DNA from: Mesorhizobium sp. WSM3626
Lineage (GTDB): Bacteria > Pseudomonadota > Alphaproteobacteria > Rhizobiales > Rhizobiaceae
Length of the DNA stretch: 64,000 bases
Assembly (NCBI RefSeq): GCF_000513935.1
Contig: NZ_AZUY01000001.1
Location: forward strand, 201,276-265,275
Direction: 5' to 3'
Shown: piece after piece, positions 10,476 to 18,411 of the stretch
Layout: each line of letters opens with the position of its first letter
Position numbering within the stretch: position 1 is the first letter of the stretch
The notes under the pieces: model-generated
What the model saw: the letters and a program-made list of their open reading frames with translations, nothing else
Database searches by the model: none
Told to the model about the DNA's origin: nothing
Program-made: the position numbers and the translations under genes

Positions 10476-10629
10476 GATGTGGAATCCTTGCCCCTGCAGG
10501 CGCAATTTCTGGATGAAAGCGGAGGCTTCTCCGCTTTCGGGCATATACGGCCTATCCCGTGATTTTCCAGAGGCGGGCGGAAATCTTTTTGAACTTGGGG
10601 CTTTCCAGTAGAACAAGAAATCGTGTGAA

Positions 10630-11586
10630 TCAGGGGTAGTTCACCAAACTCGACCAGGCCGGGTCGTCGTGCTTTTGCCAATAGAGCGCCATCAGCCGGC
10701 TGGTGATCGGCCCGACCTTGCCGTCGGCGATGTCGGCATCGTCAATCTCCGTCACCGGCATGATTCCGCCGGCGGTCGAGGTGATGAAGACTTCGTCGGC
10801 GCCGCGCAGCATGGCCACGCTAACATTCATGGCCGTCGCCGAGAGTCCGATCTCTGCGCAAAGATCGAAGACGGTGCGGCGGGTGATGCCCGGCAGCACG
10901 CCGATGGCCGGTGTCGACAGTCTGCCGTCCTTGACGCAGAAGATGTTGAAGCCAGGACCCTCGGCGACATTGCCGTTGAAGTCGAGAATGAGGGCCGTCT
11001 CGGCGCCGCGATCATAGGCATCGTAGAGGCCGCGCACGAGGTCGAGCCAGTGGTAGTTCTTGATCGCCGGATCGATCGAGGCCGGCGGAATGCGCACCTT
11101 GTCACTGATGGCGACACGCAGCCCGCGCTGCAACTGCTCGGCATTGGCGACCGAGCCGAACGGCACGGCGAACGCCATGAAGCGGTTGATCGCCTGGCGC
11201 GGATCGCGGCTGAAGGTCGGCGAGGCGCCGCGCGTGCACAGCATCTCGACATAGGCGGCGCGATGACCCGACAGCGCGACGCAATTGTGCAGGACCTCGG
11301 CCACGCCATCGTGATCGAACGGGATCGTCATGCGCAGCTTTTGCAAGCCGCCGAAGAAACGGTCGAGATGCAGATCGAGGCGGAAGAAGCGGCCGTTCCA
11401 GACATGCACCGTATCGTAGGTGGCGTCAGAGTGCAGAAAACCCCAATCCAGCACCGAGACCTTGGCTTGCGACATCGGCAGGTACTGGCCGTCGAGGAAG
11501 GCAATGCCGTCGGGATAGGAATGCGGGTCGACATGACGGTCGCCCACCACAGGCTGCGGCGGTGTATCCTGTGCGATTTGGCTCAT
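10630..11586 (-). CDS. class IV PLP aminotransferase, (R)-amine transaminase-like
   Basis: This 318-residue fold-type IV aminotransferase carries GFLHSDATYDTVHVWNGRFF near residues 49-68, RGASPTFSRD, SIDPAIKNYHWLDLV (the Lys is the PLP anchor), NVAEGPGFNIF and LPGITRRTV. These segments match the Arthrobacter-type (R)-selective amine transaminase group better than BCAT or D-amino-acid transaminase, which lack the HVWNG block. Enzymes of this group move an amino group from (R)-amines or D-amino acids to a 2-oxo acid. The natural substrate is unknown. An AAGGAG site precedes the ATG at 11584-11586. The gene stands alone. Confidence 0.85.
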   Translation of the reverse strand: MSQIAQDTPPQPVVGDRHVDPHSYPDGIAFLDGQYLPMSQAKVSVLDWGFLHSDATYDTVHVWNGRFFRLDLHLDRFFGGLQKLRMTIPFDHDGVAEVLHNCVALSGHRAAYVEMLCTRGASPTFSRDPRQAINRFMAFAVPFGSVANAEQLQRGLRVAISDKVRIPPASIDPAIKNYHWLDLVRGLYDAYDRGAETALILDFNGNVAEGPGFNIFCVKDGRLSTPAIGVLPGITRRTVFDLCAEIGLSATAMNVSVAMLRGADEVFITSTAGGIMPVTEIDDADIADGKVGPITSRLMALYWQKHDDPAWSSLVNYP

Positions 11587-11724
11587 CGGCAGCTCCTTGC
11601 CATCACGTCACAAGCTATCGGCGGCAGGCCGAGTGCATAGAGCCAGTAGTCGGACTTCAGTCATCCTCGAGATGACGATCGGGCCAGCATTTACGAGTGA
11701 GCACCATTCCGCCCGGCAATAGCG

Positions 11725-12039
11725 TCATTCCTCCTCGTCATCGGCGTCGAGCAGGCGGGTGGCGCGCCAGCGCGTGAGCACGATGTTGGTTTGCTCGATG
11801 ACGAAGAAACGCGCCGAGTCGCGATCATAGCCCTCGGCCAGCAGCTTTTCGTAGTCGGTGTGCATGTGACGGATATGGGCAATCGTCGCCAGCCAGACCG
11901 CGATCGTCGGCGGCAAGGTCTTCATATGCATGGAGCCGGCGTCGGTGCGGATCTTCTCCATGTCGGCATAAGGCGCCAGCGGCAAAAGTGCAGTCAGCGC
12001 CTTGGCGATGGCGCGGCGGCGGCCGGTCGGCGCGCTCAT
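11725..12039 (-). CDS. DUF2293 protein
   Basis: The 104-residue protein has the DUF2293 core: LPPTIAVWLATIAHIRHMHTDYEKLLAEGYDRDSARFFV, then a short helix ending LTRWR and an acidic tail (DADDEEE). No catalytic motif or membrane segment is visible, and the function is unknown; the family is common in rhizobia. Its start overlaps the trmO stop by four bases (ATGA), so it is the second gene of a coupled pair. Confidence 0.78.
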   Translation of the reverse strand: MSAPTGRRRAIAKALTALLPLAPYADMEKIRTDAGSMHMKTLPPTIAVWLATIAHIRHMHTDYEKLLAEGYDRDSARFFVIEQTNIVLTRWRATRLLDADDEEE

Positions 12040-12560
12040 CGCTCCTCGCGCCCTTCAACGGTCGCCTCCGATATAGCGTCGGTCGAGGCGAAATAGGGCT
12101 TGATGTCGACGACCGGAGTGCCGTCGAGCACGTCGATAGCGTCGAGATCGATGCGCCCAGTGGCAATGTCCAACCCGACGAGCTTGGCTACATGCAGGCC
12201 GATTGGGTTTGGCCGGGCAGGGGAGCGCAACCCGAATACGCCTTTTGCTTCAGCCGCATGGCGGGGTTTTTGAACGATCAGATTCCGCGGCGCGTGATGC
12301 AGCCAGGACAGGATGACGACGTGGCTGGCGCGGTCCAGCCCACGCAGCCCTTCGCGATAGGGCGCTTCGATGGTGAGCGCCGCCGGCTGTCCCGTTTCGC
12401 GCGCGGCGCGCATGTTTTTCGGGCAGCTTTCCCGGGTAGTCCATGGCGAGGCGATACGGCCGATGAAGACGATGCCGCTATCGGGCGGCATCGTTGCCGG
12501 ATCCTGGTCCAGCCTCTGCTCGCCTTCACGTGCCTCGAACATCTCACGCTGCCCGGTCAT
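12036..12560 (-). CDS. trmO: tRNA (adenine(37)-N6)-methyltransferase TrmO (TsaA/YaeB family)
   Basis: The 174-residue protein has the TsaA-like beta-barrel fold. It begins IVFIGRIASPWTTRESCPKN after a 30-residue lead. It contains YREGLRGLDRASHVVILSW, the block GLRSPARPNPIGLHVAKLVG and DVLDGTPVVDIKPYF, all hallmark TrmO segments. TrmO uses SAM to methylate the threonylcarbamoyl group at A37 of tRNA. It is shorter than E. coli TrmO (235), whose C-terminal extension is missing here as in many alphaproteobacteria. It is divergent from the ArsR-methyltransferase gene. Confidence 0.88.
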   Translation of the reverse strand: MTGQREMFEAREGEQRLDQDPATMPPDSGIVFIGRIASPWTTRESCPKNMRAARETGQPAALTIEAPYREGLRGLDRASHVVILSWLHHAPRNLIVQKPRHAAEAKGVFGLRSPARPNPIGLHVAKLVGLDIATGRIDLDAIDVLDGTPVVDIKPYFASTDAISEATVEGREER

Positions 12561-12696
12561 TGCCTGTCTCTGTGCTGCTGCATGCCATTGTCTTCAAACC
12601 GCCAGACGTTTCGGGGTGACCTGGACCAGGAAATCACGCATGCGGCATTTTCTGGTCCGGAAGCGACATAGCGCTTGCAAGGCCGCCAAAATCGAC

Positions 12697-12712
12697 ATAA
12701 ACATATGTTTAT
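12697..12712. promoter_or_regulatory. perfect 16-bp palindrome, likely operator of the ArsR-metF operon
   Basis: ATAAACATATGTTTAT at 12697-12712 is an exact palindrome 24 bases before the regulator start codon, in an AT-rich pocket between trmO and the regulator. ArsR dimers bind such dyads, and ArsR-family SahR/SamR regulators are known for SAM-cycle genes in Proteobacteria. Autoregulation by the adjacent protein is the simplest reading. Confidence 0.7.
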
Positions 12713-12736
12713 ATCTTTTTCAAAGAGAATACGCTG

Positions 12737-13759
12737 ATGCATGTCTCGCTCGACACCATGGTGGATACGCTTAAGGCGGCGGCCGAATCCAGCCGCCTGC
12801 GCATATTGGCATTGTTGTCGCGCGGCGACCTCACCGTTTCCGACCTTACCGAAATTCTCGGCCAGTCGCAGCCGCGTGTCTCGCGACACCTGAAGCTGCT
12901 GCTCGAGGCGGGGCTGATCGGCCGCTACCAGGAAGGGTCGTGGGCCTTCTTCCGGCTGTCGGACGCCGATTCGGCGCGAGACTTCGTGATGGGGCTGGTT
13001 TCCAGCATTCGCGGCGCCGACCCGCAGGTCGAGCGCGATCTGGAGCGGCTGACCTCGGTCAAGCGCAAGCGCCAGGACCGCGCCACCGCGTATTTTTCGC
13101 AGAACGCCGCAAGCTGGGATCATATCCGCTCGCTGCATGTGCCCGACCGCGCGGTCGAGGCCGCGATGCTGAAGCTGGTCGGCAAGCGGCCGTTCCAGTC
13201 CATGCTCGACCTTGGCACCGGCACCGGGCGGCTGCTCGAAATCTTCTCGCCGCTCTACCGGCGCGGCATCGGCATCGACATGTCGCGCGAGATGCTGACC
13301 GTGGCGCGCGCCAATCTCGACAAGGCCGGGGTTTCGAATGCGCAGGTGCGGCAGGGCGATATCTTTTCGCCGCCTGTCGAGCGCGATGCCTTCGATCTCG
13401 TCACCATCCACCAAGTGCTGCACTATCTCGACGATCCGGCCCGCGCCATCCATGAGGCGGCGCGGCTTTTGCGCCCGGCCGGCCGTCTGGTCATCGTCGA
13501 TTTCGCGCCGCACGCGCTGGAGTTCCTGCGTGACGAGCACGCTCATATGCGTCTCGGCTTTTCCGACCGGCAGATCGGGGACTGGTTCTCCGAAGCCGGC
13601 CTCGATCTCGAGGATGCCCAGGAATTCGAACCGCGCAGCGGCAACGAGGCCAGGCTCACCGTCAAGCTTTGGCTTGGCCGCGACCGGCGCCTGCTGATCG
13701 CCGATCCCGCCAACGCCAGCCAGCAGACCAGAGTGAGCTCGATAGGGGAAATCGCCTGA
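12737..13759 (+). CDS. ArsR-family regulator fused to a SAM-methyltransferase domain (SamR-like)
   Basis: The 340-residue protein joins an ArsR winged helix (residues about 8-90: SRLRILALLSRGDLTVSDLTEILG, then QSQPRVSRHLKLL) to a class I methyltransferase fold. Motif I is LDLGTGTG at 157-164, followed by GIGIDMSREML and LLRPAGRLVIVDF. It lacks the Cys pairs of metal-sensing ArsR proteins. ArsR-methyltransferase fusions of this kind (SamR) are reported regulators of methionine/SAM genes in alphaproteobacteria, the methyltransferase fold probably sensing SAM or SAH. Its stop overlaps the metF start by one base (TGATG), supporting that role. Whether it also methylates a substrate is unknown. Confidence 0.87.
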   Translation: MHVSLDTMVDTLKAAAESSRLRILALLSRGDLTVSDLTEILGQSQPRVSRHLKLLLEAGLIGRYQEGSWAFFRLSDADSARDFVMGLVSSIRGADPQVERDLERLTSVKRKRQDRATAYFSQNAASWDHIRSLHVPDRAVEAAMLKLVGKRPFQSMLDLGTGTGRLLEIFSPLYRRGIGIDMSREMLTVARANLDKAGVSNAQVRQGDIFSPPVERDAFDLVTIHQVLHYLDDPARAIHEAARLLRPAGRLVIVDFAPHALEFLRDEHAHMRLGFSDRQIGDWFSEAGLDLEDAQEFEPRSGNEARLTVKLWLGRDRRLLIADPANASQQTRVSSIGEIA

Positions 13760-14676
13760 TGAACCAGTTTCGTTTTTCCCGCCGTCCCGATATCGGCGAC
13801 AAGGTCAGGGTTTCGTTCGAGTTCTTCCCGCCGAAGAACGACGAGATGGAAGCGAGGCTATGGGACACGGTCACAAGGCTGGAGCCGCTGAAGCCGAAAT
13901 TCGTCTCGGTGACCTATGGCGCCGGCGGCTCGACGCGCGAGCGCACGGCGCGCACCATTGGCCGCATCCTGAAGGAGACCAGCCTGACGCCGGCGGCGCA
14001 CATGACCTGCGTCGATGCTGCCCGCCATCAGGTCGATGCTGTGATCCAGGAATTCACCGACATGGGTGTCAAACGCTTCGTTGCCTTGCGCGGCGATCCG
14101 GCGGAAGGCGTCGGCGCTGCCTACCGTCCGCATCCGGACGGCTACGCCAACGGGGCCGAACTGGTCGGCGCGCTGAAGGACGCCGGCGATTTCGACATCT
14201 CGGTTTCGGCCTATCCGGAAAAGCATCCGGAAAGCCCTGACTTCGCCACCGACATCGACATGCTGAAGCGCAAGGTCGACAATGGAGCGACACGGGCGAT
14301 CACCCAGTTCTTTTTCGACAACGATCTCTACGAGCGTTACGTCGAGCGCGCGCGCCGCGCCGGCATCTACATCCCGATCGTTCCCGGCATCCTGCCGGTG
14401 CACAATTTTACCCAGGTCGCCAATTTCTCGGCGCGCTGCGGTGCACTGGTGCCGGCATGGCTGGCCGAGCGCTTCGACGGTCTGCAGAACGATCCGCAGA
14501 CGCATGCGCTGGTGGCTTCCGCCGTGGCGGCCGAACAGGTGCTGGACCTAGTCGAGCGCGGCGTTGGCGATTTTCACTTCTATACGATGAACCGGGCCGA
14601 TCTGGTGTTCGCCGTCTGCCACATGATCGGCATCCGCTCGCATGAGGCGGAGGTGGCGGGTTCCGCTGCTGCGTAA
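13759..14676 (+). CDS. metF: 5,10-methylenetetrahydrofolate reductase
   Basis: The 305-residue FAD enzyme reduces 5,10-methylene-THF to 5-methyl-THF, the methyl donor for methionine synthase. SFEFFPPK (about 18-25) holds the catalytic Glu. VTYGAGGSTRERT, LRGDP, FDISVSAYPEKHPES, TQFFFD, and IPIVPGILP near residue 215 are diagnostic. The length is normal. The ATG at 13759 overlaps the regulator's TGA, indicating a coupled operon. No metH follows; a transcription terminator comes about 20 bases after the stop. Confidence 0.96.
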   Translation: MNQFRFSRRPDIGDKVRVSFEFFPPKNDEMEARLWDTVTRLEPLKPKFVSVTYGAGGSTRERTARTIGRILKETSLTPAAHMTCVDAARHQVDAVIQEFTDMGVKRFVALRGDPAEGVGAAYRPHPDGYANGAELVGALKDAGDFDISVSAYPEKHPESPDFATDIDMLKRKVDNGATRAITQFFFDNDLYERYVERARRAGIYIPIVPGILPVHNFTQVANFSARCGALVPAWLAERFDGLQNDPQTHALVASAVAAEQVLDLVERGVGDFHFYTMNRADLVFAVCHMIGIRSHEAEVAGSAAA

Positions 14677-14695
14677 GGCTCGGCTGGAAAAGCAA

Positions 14696-14723
14696 AAGGC
14701 CGGGTAAAAAAACCCGGCCTTTC
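14696..14723 (+). terminator. intrinsic terminator after metF
   Basis: A 10-bp perfect stem, AAGGCCGGGT (14696-14705) and ACCCGGCCTT (14712-14721), with a six-A loop and followed by TTC. It is 20 bases past the metF stop. It also faces the convergent 28-residue peptide gene. Confidence 0.8.
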
Positions 14724-14769
14724 GAATTGGTTAGACTATCTGGTGCTGGTCTTCCCCGTCTTGGCGGGT

Positions 14770-14856
14770 TCAGGGAAGGACGCCCATAATGAGGGCGCCG
14801 ATGAAGGCAAACGCAGCACAAATCATCAATGCGTTGATTGGCCTCGTAAGTCCCAT
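14770..14856 (-). CDS. 28-residue membrane peptide
   Basis: An ATG at 14854-14856 is preceded by AGGAGG seven bases upstream and opens a 28-codon frame ending in TGA. The peptide is MGLTRPINALMICAAFAFIG followed by ALIMGVLP: a short basic head and one transmembrane helix. No family name is known to me. The strong ribosome site and clean single-helix composition argue that it is made. It lies alone between the metF terminator and a gap, on the opposite strand to metF. An alternative ATG five bases upstream stops after 11 codons. Confidence 0.55.
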   Translation of the reverse strand: MGLTRPINALMICAAFAFIGALIMGVLP

Positions 14857-15070
14857 GACATAGCCTCCTCTTAAAGAGCTATGCCTTGGAGTCTAGGTTC
14901 ATTTGTGCCACAGGCAAGCGGAAAATGTGCTGCATTGCGACGTGATTGTGAGATTCGCGACCTCTGTTTTGCCGTTAACCGTTGAAACCCTTCGGGAAAA
15001 ACCCGCTTCAGGCCTGTGAATAAATTATGGCGATGGCGTGTCGATGCTGTGTCATGGCAGCGCTACCCCT

Positions 15071-15094
15071 GCGAAAGTCGGCTTCGACTTTCGC
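15071..15094. repeat. palindromic hairpin downstream of the EamA gene
   Basis: GCGAAAGTCG (15071-15080), loop GCTT, CGACTTTCGC (15085-15094): a perfect 10-bp stem 17 bases beyond the EamA stop. The same CGAAAGTC/GACTTTCG core occurs in the hairpin upstream of this gene (16259-16282). It may terminate transcription or be a dispersed palindromic element. Confidence 0.6.
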
Positions 15095-15111
15095 GATTGC
15101 ACATGCCGGCC

Positions 15112-16029
15112 CTAACGGCGACCGAACACTCGTCCATCGATTGTGAGAAGACCGAGTCCGATAAGCACCACGCCGCCGATCTCGAACAATTCCAGCCGTT
15201 CGCCAAGGAACAGAAAACCGAGCAGCATGGCGCTGGCCGGCACGATCAGCGTGACCAGCGAGGCGTTGGTGGCCCCGGCCGAGGCGACGAGGTTGAAGTA
15301 GAGGATGTAGGCGAAGGCCGTCGACAGCAGCGACAGCGCCAGCACCGCCGTCCACACCGGCGGCGAGGCCGAGAACAAGCCGGCCGGGCCGTGGGCGAAG
15401 AGCACGATCGGGGCCATGATGATGGTCGAAGCCGTCAATTGTCCGGTGGCGACGACCGGCGAGGGCACGCCCTTGAAGCGGCGGGCGACCATCAGCGCAA
15501 CGCCATAGGAGAGCGAGGCGCCGATCAGCGCGAATTTGGCCCAGACAGGGCCGCCGAGCCCGGCGAGCAGGCCGGGGCCGATCATCACAGCCGTGCCGGC
15601 GACACCGAGGGCGATGCCGGCGAGCTTGTTCCAGGACAGCTTTTCATCTGATGTCAGGGCGTTGGCGAGGATCAGCGTCCAGAACGGCGTCGTGGCATTG
15701 AGCACGGAGGCGACGCCGGCACCCAATTGGGTCTGTCCGGCGAAGATCAGCGAGAAGGGGACGACGTTGTTGGTGAAGGCCAGCAGGAAGAACAGGCCGG
15801 CATGCGGCAGGGCGAGACGGAAGGAGGGGCCGCGCAGGCCGAGATAGAGCTGCAGCGCCAATGCGGCGATGGCGACGCGAAACAGAACCAGCACCAGCGG
15901 GTGAAGCTCCGCCACCGCGATGCGGGCGAAGAAGAACGAGCCGCCCCAGATCGCGCCGAGCAACAGCAACTGCCCCCAGTCCCTGAGCGTCATCGGTCCG
16001 CGTGCTGCGGATGCTGCTGCCACAGCCAT
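15112..16029 (-). CDS. EamA/DMT family transporter
   Basis: The 305-residue protein has ten predicted membrane helices in two EamA repeats. The first begins about residue 15 (LLLLGAIWGGSFFFARIAV). The second begins about residue 165, with a GASLSYGVALMVARRFKG loop, and ends in LGFLFLGERLELFEIGGVVLIGLGL. Drug/metabolite transporters of this class export amino acids, metabolites or drugs by proton exchange; the substrate cannot be told. GGAGGAT lies just before the ATG at 16027-16029; the open frame to 16140 is not supported. It is flanked by related hairpins. Confidence 0.88.
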   Translation of the reverse strand: MAVAAASAARGPMTLRDWGQLLLLGAIWGGSFFFARIAVAELHPLVLVLFRVAIAALALQLYLGLRGPSFRLALPHAGLFFLLAFTNNVVPFSLIFAGQTQLGAGVASVLNATTPFWTLILANALTSDEKLSWNKLAGIALGVAGTAVMIGPGLLAGLGGPVWAKFALIGASLSYGVALMVARRFKGVPSPVVATGQLTASTIIMAPIVLFAHGPAGLFSASPPVWTAVLALSLLSTAFAYILYFNLVASAGATNASLVTLIVPASAMLLGFLFLGERLELFEIGGVVLIGLGLLTIDGRVFGRR

Positions 16030-16341
16030 GTGATTTATCCTCCCCGGACGGCTCGAATGCCGGCCAACCAGGCAGAAGCCATATCGGGTCCGGCGGCAAG
16101 GGCCACCCGAAACTTGACCGACAGCCAAGCTTCCCGGCAAAAGGCTGGTGCCGCACCGTCAGCAGCGCGAGACACAGAATTGTTTTCATTGCAGCGCCGC
16201 GCGTCTCCAGAGACGCGCAAAGGACGCTGCGAGATTCATTCCTGGCGCATGATCCTTTCCGAAAGTCGAAATTGACTTTCGGGGTCATGCGCTAGCCGCT
16301 AGCTTGGATTAAGTGTGCGAGCTGAAGTCGGGGATTCGTCC
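16030..16341. other. 312-bp divergent gap between eamA and the PLP decarboxylase
   Basis: No gene is visible. The stretch holds the eamA ribosome site (16032-16043) and a palindromic element at 16245-16292. Its outer arms are GCGCATGATCC/GGGGTCATGCGC and its inner stem is CCGAAAGTC/GACTTTCGG (16259-16282). Promoters for both divergent genes must lie here, but I see no clear -35/-10 pair. Confidence 0.6.
16245..16292. repeat. dispersed palindromic element, GCATGATC type
   Basis: A 48-bp hairpin with outer arms GCGCATGA/TCATGCGC and inner stem CCGAAAGTC/GACTTTCGG. A related element with the same ATGATC, TTTCCGAAA and TTTCGGGATCAT segments is at 57863-57907, and a shorter relative is at 63933-63973. 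The pattern is of a multi-copy intergenic repeat. Confidence 0.6.
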
Positions 16342-17562
16342 ATGCAGCGATTCGAGAATGCAAGCGAGGCGGCACTGGCGCTTCGCCCGGACGATCCGGT
16401 CTATTGTTTCCGCCCGCAGGTGCTCAAGGCCGACGCCTTGCAGTTCATGGGCATGTTCCCCGGCAAGACCGCCTATGCGGTCAAGACCAATGGCGAGCAG
16501 ATCGTGCTGAAGACGCTGGTCGAGGCCGGCGTCACCGCCTTCGACGTCGCTTCACCAGGCGAGTTCGCCGCTGTGCGCGCCGTCTCGCCCGATGCCGAGA
16601 TGCTCTACATGCACCCGGTCAAGGCGCAGTCGGACATCAAGCTGGCGCTGGAAAAATACGGCATCCGCGTCATCTCGCTCGACCATGAGGACGAGATCAC
16701 CAAGCTGACCCGGGTGGTGCGGGCGCTCGATATCGACCCGGGCGCGGTCAGCGTCTTCGTGCGTGTGCAGACCAAGGGGCATGCCGCCTACGAACTGTCG
16801 AAGAAATTCGGCGCTGGGCCTGCCTATGCGGTCGAACTCGCCGAGCGGCTGAACCGCACCGGCTACAAGGTCGGCCTCTGTTTCCATGTCGGCAGCCAGA
16901 TCGAGGATCCCGACACTTATGAGCGGGCACTGGCCTCGGCCGACTGGGTGCGCAACCGGCTGACCTTCGACATTGCCGGGCTCGATGTCGGCGGCGGCTT
17001 TCCGGCCGAATACGGACATGATCCCAACCGCAAGCAGATCGCGATGCCGTCGCTCGGCCAGATCATGTCGCGGCTTTCCGGCGACCTGAAGGAATATCAG
17101 TTCGATCAGATTCCGCTGGTGGCGGAGCCGGGCAGGGTCATCGTGGCGCGCTGCCTGTCGCTGATCGTGCGCGTGCTCCTGCGCAAGGGCAAACGGCTCT
17201 ACATCAATGACGGCATCTGGGCGTCGCTGTCGGATTCATGGACCGGCAAGATCACGCTGCCGGCACGCTTCATCCCCGATCCGGCGATCCGCGCGCGCAA
17301 TGGCGACGAGAACAAAATCGTGCCGTTCAAGGTGTGCGGCGCGACCTGCGATTCCGTCGACATCCTGTCGCGGCCGTTCTGGCTGCCGGAAACCGTCGAC
17401 ACCGGCGACTGGATCGAGATCGGCCATATCGGCGCCTACTCGCTGTCGCTCAGGACCCGCTTCAACGGCTTTTATCCCGACACGTTCGTCGAGGTGACGA
17501 CGCCCTTCGACGAGGGCGACGCGCCGCAAGGTTTTGCGAGCTTGGAGACGATGGCGGATTAA
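16342..17562 (+). CDS. type III PLP-dependent decarboxylase (ornithine/lysine decarboxylase-like)
   Basis: The 406-residue alanine-racemase-fold enzyme has the PLP Lys in YAVKTN (about 50-55), phosphate-binding and dimer motifs FHVGSQ and GLDVGGGFP, EPGR at about 264-267, and a CGATCDSVD segment that supplies the Cys of the partner active site. These are the ornithine/lysine/diaminopimelate decarboxylase group motifs. Eukaryotic-type ODC (about 377 residues in rhizobia) is the nearest class, but this one is longer and substrate is uncertain. The ATG at 16342 gives the family start; a GTG at 16315 is possible. Its TAA overlaps the convergent SDR stop. Confidence 0.8.
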   Translation: MQRFENASEAALALRPDDPVYCFRPQVLKADALQFMGMFPGKTAYAVKTNGEQIVLKTLVEAGVTAFDVASPGEFAAVRAVSPDAEMLYMHPVKAQSDIKLALEKYGIRVISLDHEDEITKLTRVVRALDIDPGAVSVFVRVQTKGHAAYELSKKFGAGPAYAVELAERLNRTGYKVGLCFHVGSQIEDPDTYERALASADWVRNRLTFDIAGLDVGGGFPAEYGHDPNRKQIAMPSLGQIMSRLSGDLKEYQFDQIPLVAEPGRVIVARCLSLIVRVLLRKGKRLYINDGIWASLSDSWTGKITLPARFIPDPAIRARNGDENKIVPFKVCGATCDSVDILSRPFWLPETVDTGDWIEIGHIGAYSLSLRTRFNGFYPDTFVEVTTPFDEGDAPQGFASLETMAD

Positions 17563-18290
17563 GCCACGCCACCGCCGGCCTGGATGTTCTCGCCTGTCAG
17601 CCAGCGGGCCTCGTCGCTGGCCAGGAAAACGGCAACGTCGGCGACATCGCGCGGCGCACCAATCCTGCCGAAGGGCGACATGCCGGCCGCCACGGCGCGG
17701 TCGCGCTCCGGCAGAAGGTCTGTGTCGGTGAAGCCTGGCGATAAACTATTGACGGTGACGCCGCGTGGACCAACCTCGCGCGACAGCACCCGCATGAATT
17801 GTTCCACGGCGCCCTTGCTGCCGAGATAGAGCGCGGTGTGGGTGAAGAACATTTTTGTCCCGCCCGTGGAGACCGCGATGATGCGACCGCCGTCCCGCAC
17901 ACGGCGAGCGGCCTCCTGAAGCGTGAAGAAAGTGCCTTTGGCGTTGGTATCGAAGACAAGGTCGAAATCCGCTTCACTGGCCTCGACCAGCGGTTTGATC
18001 ACGGCGACGCCGACATTGGCGACGACGATGTCGAGACCGCCCAATTGGCTTTCTGCTTCGTCGAACAACCGGTGGACGTCGGAGACATTTGAAATGTCGG
18101 CCTGGATGGCGATTGCCTTGCCACCCTTGCCGATGATGGCCGCCACAACGTCGTCAGCGGCCTTGGCATTGCCGACATAGTTGACGGCGACGCTGGCACC
18201 GTTGGCGGCGAGCCCTTCGGCAATGGCGCGGCCGATGCCGCGCGAACTGCCGGTGACGATCGCGGTTTTGCCCTGAAGCGTTTGAGACAT
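17559..18290 (-). CDS. SDR family oxidoreductase
   Basis: The 243-residue classical SDR has TGSSRGIGRAIAE (about 13-25), the adenine-pocket D in IQADISN, Ser in AVSTGG, YLGSK (about 155-159) and SPGFTDTDLL. It resembles 3-oxoacyl-ACP reductase-like and glucose-dehydrogenase-like proteins, but the substrate is unknown. The usual NNAG is replaced by ANVG, a common variant. The stop codon overlaps the decarboxylase stop by four bases (TTAA) in tail-to-tail fashion. It is divergent from a LysR gene that probably controls it. Confidence 0.86.
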   Translation of the reverse strand: MSQTLQGKTAIVTGSSRGIGRAIAEGLAANGASVAVNYVGNAKAADDVVAAIIGKGGKAIAIQADISNVSDVHRLFDEAESQLGGLDIVVANVGVAVIKPLVEASEADFDLVFDTNAKGTFFTLQEAARRVRDGGRIIAVSTGGTKMFFTHTALYLGSKGAVEQFMRVLSREVGPRGVTVNSLSPGFTDTDLLPERDRAVAAGMSPFGRIGAPRDVADVAVFLASDEARWLTGENIQAGGGVA

Positions 18291-18366
18291 GATCAATTCC
18301 TTTCGACCGTTCGTGACCGCGCGATGCGGCTTCCGTGGTCGAAAATAGGCCGAAGCCATTGATCAC

Positions 18367-18381
18367 ATAATGGGCTATTAT
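18367..18381. promoter_or_regulatory. possible LysR-type binding dyad
   Basis: ATAAT (18367-18371), five bases, ATTAT (18377-18381): a 15-bp dyad with a T-N11-A core inside the 121-bp divergent gap between the SDR gene and lysR. The position and size fit a LysR box, but binding is untested and the sequence is short. Confidence 0.4.
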
Positions 18382-18411
18382 CTGACTTGCCTGTTAAGCC
18401 TGGGGTACACA

